This document shows, in pieces, positions 1 through 11,691 of a stretch of 64,000 bases of DNA. A model generated the notes under the pieces. It did no database searches. It saw only the letters and a program-made list of their open reading frames with translations, and was not told the DNA's origin. The stretch lies in assembly GCA_016808115.1 (NCBI GenBank), contig JAEQBH010000032.1, positions 764,959 through 828,958 on the forward strand, in the 5' to 3' direction. The position numbers and the translations under genes are program-made. The stretch is from Tetrastigma voinierianum. Taxonomy: Eukaryota; Streptophyta; Magnoliopsida; Vitales; Vitaceae. Every line of letters begins with the position of its first letter. Position 1 is the first letter of the stretch.

Positions 1-1148
1 TGGTGGTGTAAGTTGTCAATTCACGACCTTCTGATTGTGAATACCCTGGGTAATCTCAATAATCCATGTGCGGGGATCATCGATATCCTGTTTGAATATC
101 GTGTTATCTTTTTGCGAAACCGAGAAGCTGTGGTACCGAGAGACTCCAAACACTTCTATAATTATTTGGATTCATATTGTGCTTTTATTGAAATCGTGAG
201 TCAACAATCTATGTTGATCTTACAATATATGGTAACATGATGTTCCTTTATAGTTCCATTATCTTCTCATTAGATGTAGTGAAAACTCAAGTTCAGTGAT
301 TTGCGTGAACTCTGTGAATTAGTTGTTTCATATAACATAGAGTTTGGAACCAATCTCCATAATATATGTTTTATGTTCAAACCATAGATTCTGAAATATC
401 ATTCAATCATTGATAAACTTCCATAATCAGACTATGTTGCATGCTTGTTTTATGTTTGAGGACCTGTTTCTTGGGACAAACCTTTAACATCAGAAACCTG
501 TCATTTGCTGAGAAGTTGTTACCGTAGCGGCATGTTTTTTGAAAAGGAAGAGCTCTCTGACGTTTGAAATGAGCACCTTTCAGCATTGGCAATTAGTAAC
601 TATCGGAATGAAACCAAATTGGAACTGTGATTTTTACCTGACTATAAAGGCTAATTAGGTTCGATAAACCAACCAAATGGAATATAAAAGCACATTCAAT
701 TTCTCTTTTCCATGATGGGTGTCTAGACCAGCTACAGGAACTATATACATGATACATGCACGATCATGACCTTAGTTTGTCTCGAATATTAACTTAAGTC
801 ATATTAAATGATGTCAAATGGATATTATTGAGAAGAATAGTGGTACAACATTATCAAATGCCACGGCTGGAGGGCGACTCAATTTTCACCCCTTTTGTCC
901 ACATATAAATATCTGATAGCCATTTGCTCTTGTTTCCTAAGGGTCTGAGGATTCATCAAATAAAATGAAGAAAAATTATTTCAAATCTTTAATAATAAGA
1001 TTTATGGTTTCAGTGCAGCCAACTCACGATGTCTTACAAATCTTTGGAACATTAATCAATTTACAGAATTTTAGGAAGCATTTTTAAAAATAACTCATTT
1101 TGATAGCCCAGTGTTTATGATGAATTTTGAAAGTTACAGAAAGTTTCT
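1..1148. other. AT-rich intergenic stretch, no gene recognised
   Basis: I see no reading frame with a recognisable domain and no repeat with clear ends. The 75-codon plus-strand frame near position 13 resembles nothing I know and its start is arbitrary, because the window begins there. Confidence 0.5.
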
Positions 1149-1760
1149 ATAACACCCCCAATTATACTGTTGTAAGTGTACTCAGTTTGGTGGTATAAAT
1201 CTAAGTTCAAACATGTTGTTGGAAAATTAAGTGTTAAGTGTCAAAAGGGAGTAAATTGGTAATTTGACAGAGTCAGGACTAAGACTAAATAATAGAAAAA
1301 GGACTAAATCTGATGAGGCGAGCTTTTGATTGGAACTCATGGTTTATCAACATTATTCTCTCAAAGTTGAGATTTCTCATTTAAGCTTAAGAGGCTAGGG
1401 CATATGGCTAAGAAGCGAAATATTTGGTTTGAATTCTCTCACTGTCTTGAGTCTCTTTGTTAGTGAAGAAAAAGAAGATAAAGGGAAAGCTTGGTTCAAG
1501 TCTTTCAAGATCGGGTGAGAAAGTATACTATCTCATCTACTAATTTAGGTTGAGGAAAAATCCCAACTTTGATTATAAGATCCATTTTGATTTACTCAGT
1601 GGTTTAAACCAGTTGGTTTTAGTTTTCATTTTGTTTTCATTTTGTATTTGAGTTTGTCAGATGAAATAGGCGAATGCCTTTGTTTCTCTAGACATCTCTT
1701 TGTCTAGGCAAACCAGGCCCCAAAAATTGTCCCTACGCCTCGATAAATTGTACACTGGTA
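1149..1760 (+). mobile_element. LTR-like fragment of the TGTAACACCC type, truncated
   Basis: The sequence opens with TATAACACCCCCAATTATAC, close to the opening of the solo LTR at 24272 (TGTAACACCCCAAATTATAC). As in that LTR, it continues with 'guanosine-poor' leader-like DNA that includes GAGAAAGTATAC and a GC-richer stretch near 1680-1750. I could not find the expected GGGGTGTTACA-type right end or a target duplication, so the right limit is a guess and the copy is probably truncated. Confidence 0.35.
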
Positions 1761-2500
1761 AAGTCTTAGCTAAGTGATATGTTCCTTTAATTCTAAAAAC
1801 CATCGTTTAGGACTGATAATGGGATCTTTCAAGTGAATGAAGGTTGAAGTATTGTATAAATTATATATAAAATCGTTTCTAATCTTGCTGGGCCAAAATC
1901 TTGTTTCTAAGACTTTATTTTCTTTATGTTCAGTGTCAGTTCATATAAATCTGAATGTGATAAAGAAAATAATGATAGGTCAATTATTCACATATAAATT
2001 GCTTTTGTCTTGTGCTGGATTGATAGAATGAACAAACCCCTCTGATTGAGTGTACATACTGTTTGAAGATTAAAGTCTTGGCCTCTGTTCAGTGGTGACA
2101 CTCACTGCATGATGCTGACACTCTTATTAAGTGACATTCAAATGTGTAATGACACCTAATTGATGTTGTGCCAATTCCTTTGAATAACCAGCCTGTTATA
2201 TCTCTCTCATTCAGTGTTTGCCAAATCTGTGTGGAATAGTGTATCTGTGTCATGAAATAATATGATATGTAAAGGATCTAAGAATTCAATGTCTGGCTCA
2301 GGTTTGTCAGTACTCTGTAACTGAAACCATTAAATCATTATATAAGAATCGTGGCTTTAAATATATGATTAAATTATATATCTTGTGACTGGACCAGCTA
2401 AATAGAATATACTCTTCATATATATGTTTTCCAGCTTTCAGCCCTCAGTTTTATGATTGTTTAGATAAAATGCAGTGTAAAAAGTTCTGACAGGGCATCT
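1761..2500. other. Intergenic stretch, nothing recognised
   Basis: AT-rich DNA with only short chance reading frames and no clear repeat ends. Confidence 0.4.
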
Positions 2501-2509
2501 ACGCGTTCA

Positions 2510-2860
2510 TTTAAATTCTTCAAAGAATTAGGCAATACGAAGCGGATGAGTGATGATAATAAGTCAAACTGTGGGCGAGACCACAGTGGTGGATTAAATC
2601 AAACATTTTAAAGATGAAGCGTTTTTGGCGCCAGTGGTGACGGATGAAGAGCGCGGGATCCTTCTTCTTCCCATTTTTGTAAAAGTTCGAAATAAGCGTC
2701 GGTTTGATCGCATGGAAGCTCGCGTGTTTTTGGACCGAAAGACTTAGTAGATTCAAAGGCATATTAAAAAAATTAAATCGAAATAATGAAGGCTCGTGTG
2801 ATTTGGGCTTGGAAGGAGGCTGCGAGGCGAACTCCTTTTTATCTATGGTTGTAATTATTT
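2510..2860. other. GC-richer island, possible orphan exon
   Basis: This island is clearly less AT-rich than its surroundings. One minus-strand frame between about 2760 and 2620 reads without a stop as KSFGPKTRELPCDQTDAYF followed by a charged stretch (ELLQKWEEEG). That is more protein-like than the overlapping 80-codon frame that starts with ATG. I do not recognise a family. It could be a stranded exon, a promoter region or chance. Confidence 0.2.
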
Positions 2861-5360
2861 TGAATATTAATAAAAAATTATAACATTATATCATTAAATA
2901 TATATTATATAATCAGTTTCTTATTAATATGTTTCTTATCAAACATTTATATCACATATTTTTAAATAATTTAGATATTCATTTATATAAATAATAAATA
3001 TCTTCAAATATTCTTAATTATATCATTGCAAAATATAATCAACTCATCTTATTTTGTAAAAGTCCTTGGGTTCATGTTTGTGCTTTGATCAAAATAGATG
3101 ATATTGAACCGTGGCACTTTTCTAGGTTCGTCAAATCAGTTTTAAACATTAAAGATAAGATCTTCGATGTTGACTTTTGAATTTTGTTTCTATTAATGTA
3201 AATATATTTGATAACAGTGAACTTGTGTAATTTGTGATGAGGACTCAAGACTATCTATAAAGAACAGTTGACACCATATGGTGATGGTTTTTCTGAATTT
3301 TCTTCATTGATCTCATAGTTTAAGTAAGTCCTTGATGATAAAAAATCAGAGTTAAGAGATACCGAATCTGATGTGGCATCATATGCAAAGGCAGGACAGA
3401 TGTTAATTCTTTCATTACTAAGTGTAATTGATGAGACATGAGAAATACAGTGCACCTTAAGAATCAGAATACAATGCCGTCCCATTACAAATTCAGTCTC
3501 CATGAACTAGTTAGATTAATTTTTTTACATAAAATTGTTTTGATATTGCTTTCAGTTTAATAAAGTGCCTTTTAGAGCCTTATTATGAACACTAAAGGGG
3601 CCTCCAATGTGAATGTTGAATTTTTCTTTTTTCTTCCAATTTGAGAACCCTTCACCAACAAAGGAATCACAGTCTATTTGTTTTCTAATGTCTGGTTTGA
3701 AAAGAATAACTGACCTGTAGAAATATAACATCTTTTGCTCTTATATCTCAACCCATTAACATAATTCAACTAAAACCAAACGGATTAAAATCTTGCGATA
3801 AATGTTTCTCAAATTATTAAGAGAAAGATTATGTTTTTTAAGATAATATGGATCTTTAAATATTATCTTAAAAACAGATCTTGAACATTAGAGTTATAAT
3901 CTATTAAAACCTCAATTACAGTAACGACAGAAGGAATATTGAGTTCACTTCAAAGTGGACATTCCTTGCAATCTTATTACTTCCTTTTGAAGAGTTTGAC
4001 AATTCAAATTCTGATTTTCTTTTAAAGTATTTCTAATATTATCAAGTTTTAAAATAACAATACTGAAAAATAAAAAAACTAATGCATATATTATTTATTT
4101 TTTAACATAATAAATTCTTTCTATAGTATTAAATTTTTGATAAATTTTCTTTTTTATGTATGTTGTTTTTGCAACCGTCAGGATTATATCAAAATTAGCG
4201 GGAAATTAAATATCGATATTAAGTATCAAATAAATAAAGTCCTCATAGAATATCAGTTTAATGTAATGTGAAATAATGTATTTTAATCAAAGTTTAAATA
4301 TGTTTGTTGATGTTAAACAAATAATTATCAGTAATTTAAAAAAATTTTATCATAGAGGCTTTAAATATAATATCGGAGTTTTGTTTTTCAGATAATAAAT
4401 TACCCATTGTTGATATCAGAGTAGTTGTTAATCAGTATGGTTTAAAGAAAGGTAAACATGTAAGTTTAATCATCTATTGCATGTGATAATTCTCATGAGT
4501 TAAAGATGAAATAAATAAGAGCTTGAAAAGATTTTTTATCTTTTTATCCTTAATATCTTTTTGTTGCCCATTTTCTGTAGCACTTTGCATGTGATATGAG
4601 TTTGTGTGTTTTTTGGATCAGCCAAAACTACTATATATATATATTATAAATTCTATTTAGGTTTATAATATAGCCAAAAAAGAATCTCAAGTGGATTTTT
4701 TTGTTGAATCTAAAAACTACTCAGTGAATATTAATTTTATTATTTCAAATATGAAAATAGAGCTTTCAATTAAAAATGTGGAAGAATTTTTTTCAGCTAA
4801 CATGTGTGACATGAGGCATTTCTAATTAGATAAGAACCTGATGAATGAACATAGTTAGGAATTCTAATTAGAAGAAAAAATTGGAAGACTATCATAGCAT
4901 AGAACACTCATTAAAAAATGCAAATTAAAAATGAAAACTGTCTGGAACACTTTAGATATATTAATTATGGAGTTTTAATAACAATTTAATATATATATCT
5001 TATCAATAACAGGATCTAAAACTAGATTAAAGTAACCAGTAAAGTGTTTCAATAGAAAAAAGAAGTTGATTTATGAAATCAGCATATAATAAGATTGGGC
5101 GGTATTTACAATGAAATTGTTTCGTGTTGATCATAAGACTTTGATAAGGCAAAAACAGGTGTGTTGGATCATTTGTGTTATATTGGGGCATAAATTCACG
5201 ATTGAGGTGGAAGGGTGACAAACCAGTGGGATCTGAAAACGATAAGGCGATCATGATTGGGATTGAGGTGGAACAACTTGCCATCATCTAGGCCTCTTTA
5301 TATTTATAATATCATTCAAACAAACGACAAAGGAAATATTTAAATCCAAGAGGAGGCTTT
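2861..5360. other. AT-rich intergenic stretch
   Basis: No gene is recognised. The only structure I can point to is the hairpin at 3835-3874. The frames near 3255-3503 and 5027-5287 (minus) match no family I know. Confidence 0.45.
3835..3874. repeat. Perfect 15-bp inverted repeat (hairpin)
   Basis: TTTTTAAGATAATAT is followed, after a 10-base loop, by its exact reverse complement. No terminal direct repeats of a MITE were identified around it, so it may be a chance AT-rich palindrome or the core of a decayed inverted-repeat element. Confidence 0.6.
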
Positions 5361-5366
5361 GAGATA

Positions 5367-5392
5367 TTTTAAAATAATATATTATTTTAAAA
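5367..5392. repeat. Perfect 26-bp AT palindrome
   Basis: The 26 bases are identical to their reverse complement, with no loop. All bases are A or T, so chance is plausible in this composition. Confidence 0.5.
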
Positions 5393-5459
5393 ATATTATT
5401 TAAAATAAGATTACAAAAATAATAATTATGAATATGTATTGATGATATATGGCGTCATA

Positions 5460-5880
5460 GATATCGTGTTTTCAGAACGTGATTTGATATCAAGTCACAA
5501 AGGTGATGTTTTAGAAAACAGCAGTTTTAGATCTCAGTCTAAGTGATGTTTTAAAAACGCGTTCGATGTAAAATTTACGATGTTAATATTTTTAAAAAAT
5601 GAACCAGTCAAATATGAGTAGTGTTTTAAAGACATGATGTAAGATTAAAAAGTGGGTGTTTTGAAGACGGTTTTGGTTATCATTTTGAAGTAGTGTTTTA
5701 AACAACGTTTAAAAATCTTGAATAAAATGATAATGCTGACGTTTAAATTATAAAATCGGAATGGTATATTTGAAACATATTTTAGTTATATAAAATTTTG
5801 AGATCAGTGTTTGAACAGTTTAAATCTCAAGTCATACGATCGATGTTTTGAAACAGTTTGATTGTAATAAAATCAGCTTA
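5460..5880. repeat. Degenerate short-motif repeat (GTGTTTTAAA-like)
   Basis: Variants of the motif GATGTTTTAAAA / AGTGTTTTAAAGAC / GGTGTTTTGAAGAC recur at least seven times at irregular spacing of roughly 30 to 70 bases. Examples are near 5509, 5546, 5620, 5657, 5692, 5806 and 5841. It looks like an old, eroded minisatellite or the internal part of a decayed DNA transposon. Confidence 0.35.
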
Positions 5881-6259
5881 CTTTAATTTTCTCGATTCAA
5901 AGGAAAATTTTAAACATCATATGTATAATGTGGTAATTTCTTGTGCTTTGCATGATTAGATCTATTATTAATCATATAAATATTCAACAGCTCTCATGTT
6001 TAAAAAAGAATTTTGATATGTAATATGTATGTAGCGACTATATATCTCTTTCATCTTTTTATATATCATATATCTCATATTTTTTAAATCAGACCCCGAT
6101 TAGTGTGTGAAATGGAACATGCCTGCATGAGAGAAGCCTCTGAGTGGTGATGAGTGGAGTGGGTGATGATGACTGACTTGGAAAATTCTTAGTCAAACCT
6201 CCCAAACTAATTTGATCAATGTATTATTAGACCCACCTGAGATGCTATTATTATCATTC

Positions 6260-6293
<34 letters not shown>

Positions 6294-7718
6294 GGTTGTT
6301 TCATAATATGAAAAAGGAAGAAGAATCGAAATTGTGTGGAACCGTAAATTCATTATATACAAAACATGATCTAAATATTGGAAATATTCCTCACCTTTCA
6401 TTCTTCACAATCGTCACTGCTTTGCATTTTATTTGATCTCATTATTGCATCAGACTTCTTAAAACAGCATTTACTAATATTTTGGGTTCGGATCTCAAAC
6501 AAGAATTTAAAACATATATATATATAACACCACGATAATCTTTTATCTTTTCTTTTAATCAATTTGAAGAATGGTAAACACTATATAACATCATGTGCGA
6601 AACCCCTGTTGTTACTGTTTATAATAACATGAAAGAAAACATAAAAGCACTCGTTAATTCGTTCAAAAACATGAAAGAGTAAAAAGGATTGTTTCTAATA
6701 ACATAATAAAATGATGGTTTTTTATTGTTTTCAAACATAATTATCATCATCATTTTCAATATGGAGTTCAACAACATAATATGAGATTTTGTTATTCGTT
6801 TAAAGTATCGGAGGGCTTGAATCTGTCATCTATCAAACATGATATTTTTATTTCCTTTCTCCATGATATTTTGTTTTTTCTTCACAGCATGATTCAGATC
6901 AAGAATTTACAATAATTCCACAGTTTGCGATTAAAATAGGAAAAGATGAGGTTAGTTAATTATAGAGGGTTTAACGATATGTACCCTGGCAAAGGCCAAA
7001 AAGTAATGAAGTATGTTAAAAGATGAGACGCTGATATAAATCAGATGTACATCACATCTTTCACTCTAGATTGTCAATAGATTAAACATGATCTCTCAGA
7101 GATTATCTATTAGTGGGCAATAATTTGATATTTAAATCACAAGGTGATGAACAGATGAAAGGAAAGAGAAAAAGAAAAAGAAAAAGAAAGAATGAGTTGT
7201 GATTTTAATTAAATTAATTAATTAAATGTATCTTCAAATATAGCTTCTTTTGTTCATCATGCCTTGGTCTCGAGTAGAATACTCAATATTTCAAAAAAAA
7301 AAGAAAATAGGTTTAATTACATAGCATTACCATATAAGAGGGGTTTCCAGTTCAAGATCAGTGATTTTGTATCTTTTAAGATTCTCATAGTTAAAACGTG
7401 AACAGCGGGTATCAAGTCATTATCACTCCTTAGAAACAGATTCTGCTATGATACAAAAAAATGTGGCTTTAGAATAAATTGAATAAAACAGTTCATATAT
7501 CTTGATACAAGACCAGTAGTTTGCAGCAAAAAATATAAACTTGTTATCTCTTTTAAATGATATGTTAACTTTAAGTTATTTTTTTTCAACCTTCTTTCAG
7601 AAACTTATATTAGTGAAACAATGTTAGAATGTTTCTAAGAGTGGAAAGGTTGGATTACTATTAAACTCATATCTAGTAATATTTTTATTCAAAACGTTTT
7701 CAATAAAATTTTAATTTT
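5881..7718. other. Intergenic stretch with microsatellites only
   Basis: Apart from the (TAT)n tract and a short (AAAAG)n-like tract near 7155-7190, I see no supported feature. Confidence 0.45.
6261..6293. repeat. (TAT)n microsatellite
   Basis: About 11 uninterrupted TAT triplets. They produce leucine-rich and isoleucine-rich frames on the two strands that are not genes. Confidence 0.9.
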
Positions 7719-8135
7719 TTAACATCCCAGACACTTTTGCAAAAAATTGAATTTGTAAATTGAGATTTTTCTAATAATCGTTGATTCGATCCATTTCCGG
7801 CCGAAGATTGAATTGGTTGGGATCTGCCGGTATGAATCAGTGGTCATAAGAAAAAGTTTAAACCAAAATAATATTTGCGTATTAGCTCCTGTTCGATAAA
7901 TGATGAAGAATAACCAATTGAATGATGGGTTCCAAGAAGGCTTGTATGAGATGAAATCATCGATGATGACGGAGCTTCGAGGTGTGCCGCTCTCTTTAAT
8001 GATAGTGAATACTATCTTTATCTTTTCTTTTATCATTTGCGTTTGCTTCTCTCTTCCACCATAACTGCCTGTGTTAATTGGTTTCATATTATTCATCATG
8101 TGGATTACCACTTTACTTTGTTTTTTTCTTTGCAA

Positions 8136-9648
8136 AATAAATAATCATTATTATTATTTTATTTGATTAATAAATCAAAACGTTTACATCCATACAGCTC
8201 ATAATTTTCCAATTTCCTAGGCAAATAAATAGAGGTGCATGGATTGAATCCAAGATTTCACTTTCAAATTCCTTTCTCTCTCAAGGATGCAAAATTCTCC
8301 AGGATGCCAAGAATTCTGAGACTCCGAAGGCAAAAAGATAAGTAAGTAACTTATTATTTATAATTTTAAATTTTAAAAGTATTTTGTTTAAAAAAATATT
8401 AGATTTTAAATAAAATAATTTTGTACAAGTATTTTGTTTTTAAAAATGATTTCATTTAAAACATGTAAAAATCTAAACTCAAATGTAAATGATAAATCTA
8501 AAGACCATAATAATAAACAATATACATAGTAAATAAATGTCAAAGAATAAAATAATTATTTTTAAGAATTATTAACGCTCTTAATTTTTGTATTCACATT
8601 ATATATATAGCCATCAGATTTATCCAACAAAGACTCTAAATCCTTATACCTATTCCACTTTGTCTTTCATGAGTGTAATCTGATGGGCCAGTCGATATAG
8701 AGTCATTTCCCATTTCATTCTGATTAAAAAACTTGAAGGTCGAACTCGATTAGAGTTTTTTTATTTTTTATTTCTCAGATGTTTAAAACTTGACTCGAAA
8801 ACTAGTTGAACTACTCAAAATTGACTCAATTATTAAAATAGTAAAACTCGATTAAACTTAAGAGTAGCTCTAGTTGGGTATTACGATACTCAGCTGGTAA
8901 ACCAATGCAAGTTATTTCGGCTGAATAACTAAGATAGTTGGTTACCACTGGATCAGTTAGTGATTTCAGGTTGGTTTTGATTCGTTTACGCTCACGTAAT
9001 CGGCAGTTTAGTAGTTTGAGTTAAGTCTTTATTGACGTTGGACCCTCTTTTCATTCCTGAAGGACCCATCTCATAGATTAACCGATTATCGATTTATATA
9101 AATATTTGTTTGATTTAGGCCATAATAATTAATAATGCATTACTCTAAAATTAAAATTAAGGCCCATGATTTCATATTCTTGGGTATATTTTGACAGTCT
9201 AATAGTGATAACGAAGACAGTGTCAGGTTTACATGCCATATCTTCTCCTATCTGAATAATCTATTTTCCTTTTTCTCATGATATATATTTTTTCTTTTAT
9301 ATTCATCCTCCACGTCAGCGCCACTTGGAATTGCCAGATGGGAAATAGTTGAATACTTCTGTAATATTATCAAATATCACAAGGAGGAAAGATAAATGAA
9401 GAGTTTCATTTACATTATAGAAAAATCCCACAAATTCCTATAATAAATTTGAGATAAGAATTTAAATACCATATTTAGAAGTTGGAAAAAAGAAAACTGA
9501 TTTTTAAGTCAAGTTGAATAATTTGATTATGTGATTATTAAAAAATTTTAATCAAAGAATAAATAAGTATAAAAGAAAAGAAAAACCATAATTTTGTGGA
9601 AGATCTTATTAAAGAAAAAAAGCCTCAGAATGGATTGTACTTTGCATA
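8136..9648. other. Intergenic stretch, nothing firmly supported
   Basis: The part at about 8700-8880 contains ACTCGATTAGAG and AAACTCGATTAAACTTAAGAG, reminiscent of the hAT-like MITE at 46773-47283. No ends or target duplication could be placed. The rest is AT-rich and featureless. Confidence 0.35.
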
Positions 9649-10066
9649 ATTAGTTTATAGACCCCAAAAATCTTAAAAACATAACATATTTGTATATTAA
9701 ATTTGAATAAGGCGCAAAATACTTATCTAAAAACATAATATGGTAGATCGAATAAGAATTCAAGCCATCTAACTCTAACAATGTTGAATAAGTTTGATTC
9801 TTAAAAAGTAAAATAATTTAATTTTGGTATTTGGTACCATATAAGAGGATGTTGTGAGTCAACTGTTGGTTTATGGGCCCCCAAAAATCTTTAAAACATA
9901 ACATATTTGTATATTTAAGATTTAGATAGAACCGAAAAAATACCCATCTAAAACATAATATGGTAGATCGAATAAGAATTCAAGTCATCTAACTCTAACA
10001 ATGTTGAATATCTAACTCTAACAATGTTGAATAAGTTTGATTCTTAAAAAGTAAAATAATTTATAT
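9649..10066. repeat. Direct duplication of about 180-200 bp
   Basis: The segment at about 9649-9824 recurs at about 9869-10066 with modest divergence. Shared landmarks are CCCAAAAATCTT, AACATAACATATTTGTATAT, AATATGGTAGATCGAATAAG and GTTTGATTCTTAAAAAGTAA. The second copy also contains a small internal tandem duplication of about 23 bases (around 9989-10034). The two copies lie about 220 bp apart, which points to a local duplication rather than two transposon insertions. Confidence 0.75.
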
Positions 10067-10840
10067 TTTTAATTATTTAATTTCTATATAAAAGAGTGGT
10101 TTGAGTCTTTCTATATAAAAGAGTTAAAGTAAGTAAAATAAAAATATTAACTAAATCTAAACACATTTTGGATTTTCTTACTTTTTTGTTTCTTTTATTT
10201 TTATTTTTATGATGCTTAATTTTCTAAAACCCAAACGTTAGGATTTTGAGCATAAAAGTTACATATATTCAAAATTGGTTACAAAATTATATGCTTTCAA
10301 TTTATTTATTTATTTTTATATAAGTGATTGAAATAAATAAAATAAGATCAAAGAAATATCTAGAAATAATTTATTAATTTTAAATCTTCACTCTCTTGTT
10401 TTTAAAAAAAATCTTTTATTAAGATGGGACAAAAAATTTTTTATTAGAAGATTTGAGATACAAAAATCTCAGTTTCCATTTCAGATTTCTTATATCATTG
10501 AGTGAGACTTTTAAAAATATTTGAAATTCATCAACCTCAAATAAGCAAAACATTTATGGAAATCTAACCATCTTAAAACAGAAGAATAACATATTTTATC
10601 ATTCTTAGAAGATGCCACTTCTTAATTTAATAATATATTGAAAAGAGGTGTTTTACAAGAGAATAATGAGAATATTTTTGTTAAAATTAAGGCTTAAATT
10701 TTGGAAATTTGGTTTTCAAAAAAAGAATCTTTTATTCAAATTACCATTTACTGAATCATTTCTCATCTCATAAAATTAGGGATTTAATTATTTATAAACT
10801 ATGAAATTTTAAATATATGTGGATAGGGACATGAAAAAAA
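10067..10840. other. AT-rich intergenic stretch
   Basis: No gene or repeat ends recognised. Confidence 0.45.
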
Positions 10841-11164
10841 AACATTGGTGGTCCCCACCAGCACACAGAAATGGGCAACACACATCCACCAAAACTCACA
10901 CTCAGATGGAAAACAACCCCCAGGCACCGAGTATCATACTCCCCTCTAACCACATACCCCCTCACACCCCAATAAATCTGTATGTCTGAACCCCCTGCCC
11001 CACCCCAAAGAAAAAAAAAAAGAGTAATAACTAAGAACTCTCTTTCTCTCATCCTAGTTATAAGAAACCAAACAAATCCATTCCATTTCTCATTACCTCC
11101 CCCTCCTTCCTCAGCATTTCCTTATTCAATACAATCCTTTTAAAACGCCTTCCAAAAGTAGAAG
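10841..11164 (+). promoter_or_regulatory. 5' flank of the GDU-like gene
   Basis: Immediately upstream of the GDU start codon the composition changes to C-rich on the plus strand. A pyrimidine tract (CCTCCCCCTCCTTCCTC, about 11095-11112) lies 50-70 bases before the ATG, as is common in plant 5' leaders. I see no convincing TATA box at the usual distance. The assignment as promoter/leader is by position only. Confidence 0.35.
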
Positions 11165-11691
11165 ATGAGAACCGGTGCAACTTTCAATGCAACAGCAGCA
11201 GCAGCAGCAGCGTCGCCGGCAGCCGTGCAGAGGTCGCCGTGGCATTCCCCGGTGCCGTACCTCTTCGGAGGCTTAGCCGCCATGCTGGGTCTGATTGCTT
11301 TTGCGCTTTTGATACTTGCTTGCTCTTACTGGAGGTTTTCTAATGGGCATTGGACGACATGGCGAGGCAGTGGCAGAAGGACGTGGAGCGACGGCGAAGG
11401 CAAGGCAATCTTTGACGGAAGGAATTAGAGCCAGTGGTGTATGAGGAGAAGATTGTGGTCATAATGGCCGGAGATGAAAAGCCGAGGTTCTTGGCCACAC
11501 CCATGTCGAGTAGAGCTTCTTCTTTCGAAGATAACAATGGGAAGATCGACGGCGGGAAGAAGACGGAGGAAGAGAAAGCGGAGAAAATCGGTGAGAAGGT
11601 GAAAGAAGAGACGAATCATCATGAAGAAACAGAAACAAGCCATGACGGAGAAACTCAACACACTCATGAGTCCTTAGAGCAAAACCAGTGA
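11165..11691 (+). CDS. GDU: GLUTAMINE DUMPER (GDU)-like membrane protein, net frameshift
   Basis: GDU proteins are small plant-specific membrane proteins with one membrane segment. Overexpression of family members in Arabidopsis perturbs amino-acid export, and the VIMAG motif binds the ubiquitin ligase LOG2. Seen here: a start at 11165 (MRTGATFN), an alanine-rich stretch, then PWHSPVPYLFGGL leading into a single hydrophobic segment (about residues 34-54) ending in LACSYWRFS. This is the family's diagnostic N-terminal block. The second diagnostic block, EEKIVVIMAGDEKPRFLATP, is present at about 11443-11502 but in another frame. The first frame stops at 11426-11428; the second runs to a stop at 11689-11691 with an acidic, lysine/glutamate-rich tail. 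Together they give about 175 residues, a normal to slightly long GDU. GDU genes are normally intronless and no usable intron fits, so at least one indel lies in the variable linker (about 11340-11440). It is either a young pseudogene or a sequencing error. Family identity is very secure; function is not. Confidence 0.88.

Noticed and set aside
6212..6436. Frames with runs of leucine (plus) or isoleucine (minus)
   Set aside because: Produced by the (TAT)n microsatellite.
7719..8135. 138-codon minus-strand frame starting MQRKKQSKVVIHMMNNMKP
   Set aside because: Longest frame in its area, but I recognise no domain, membrane pattern or neighbour, and the composition fits chance in AT-rich DNA. 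A protein search would decide.
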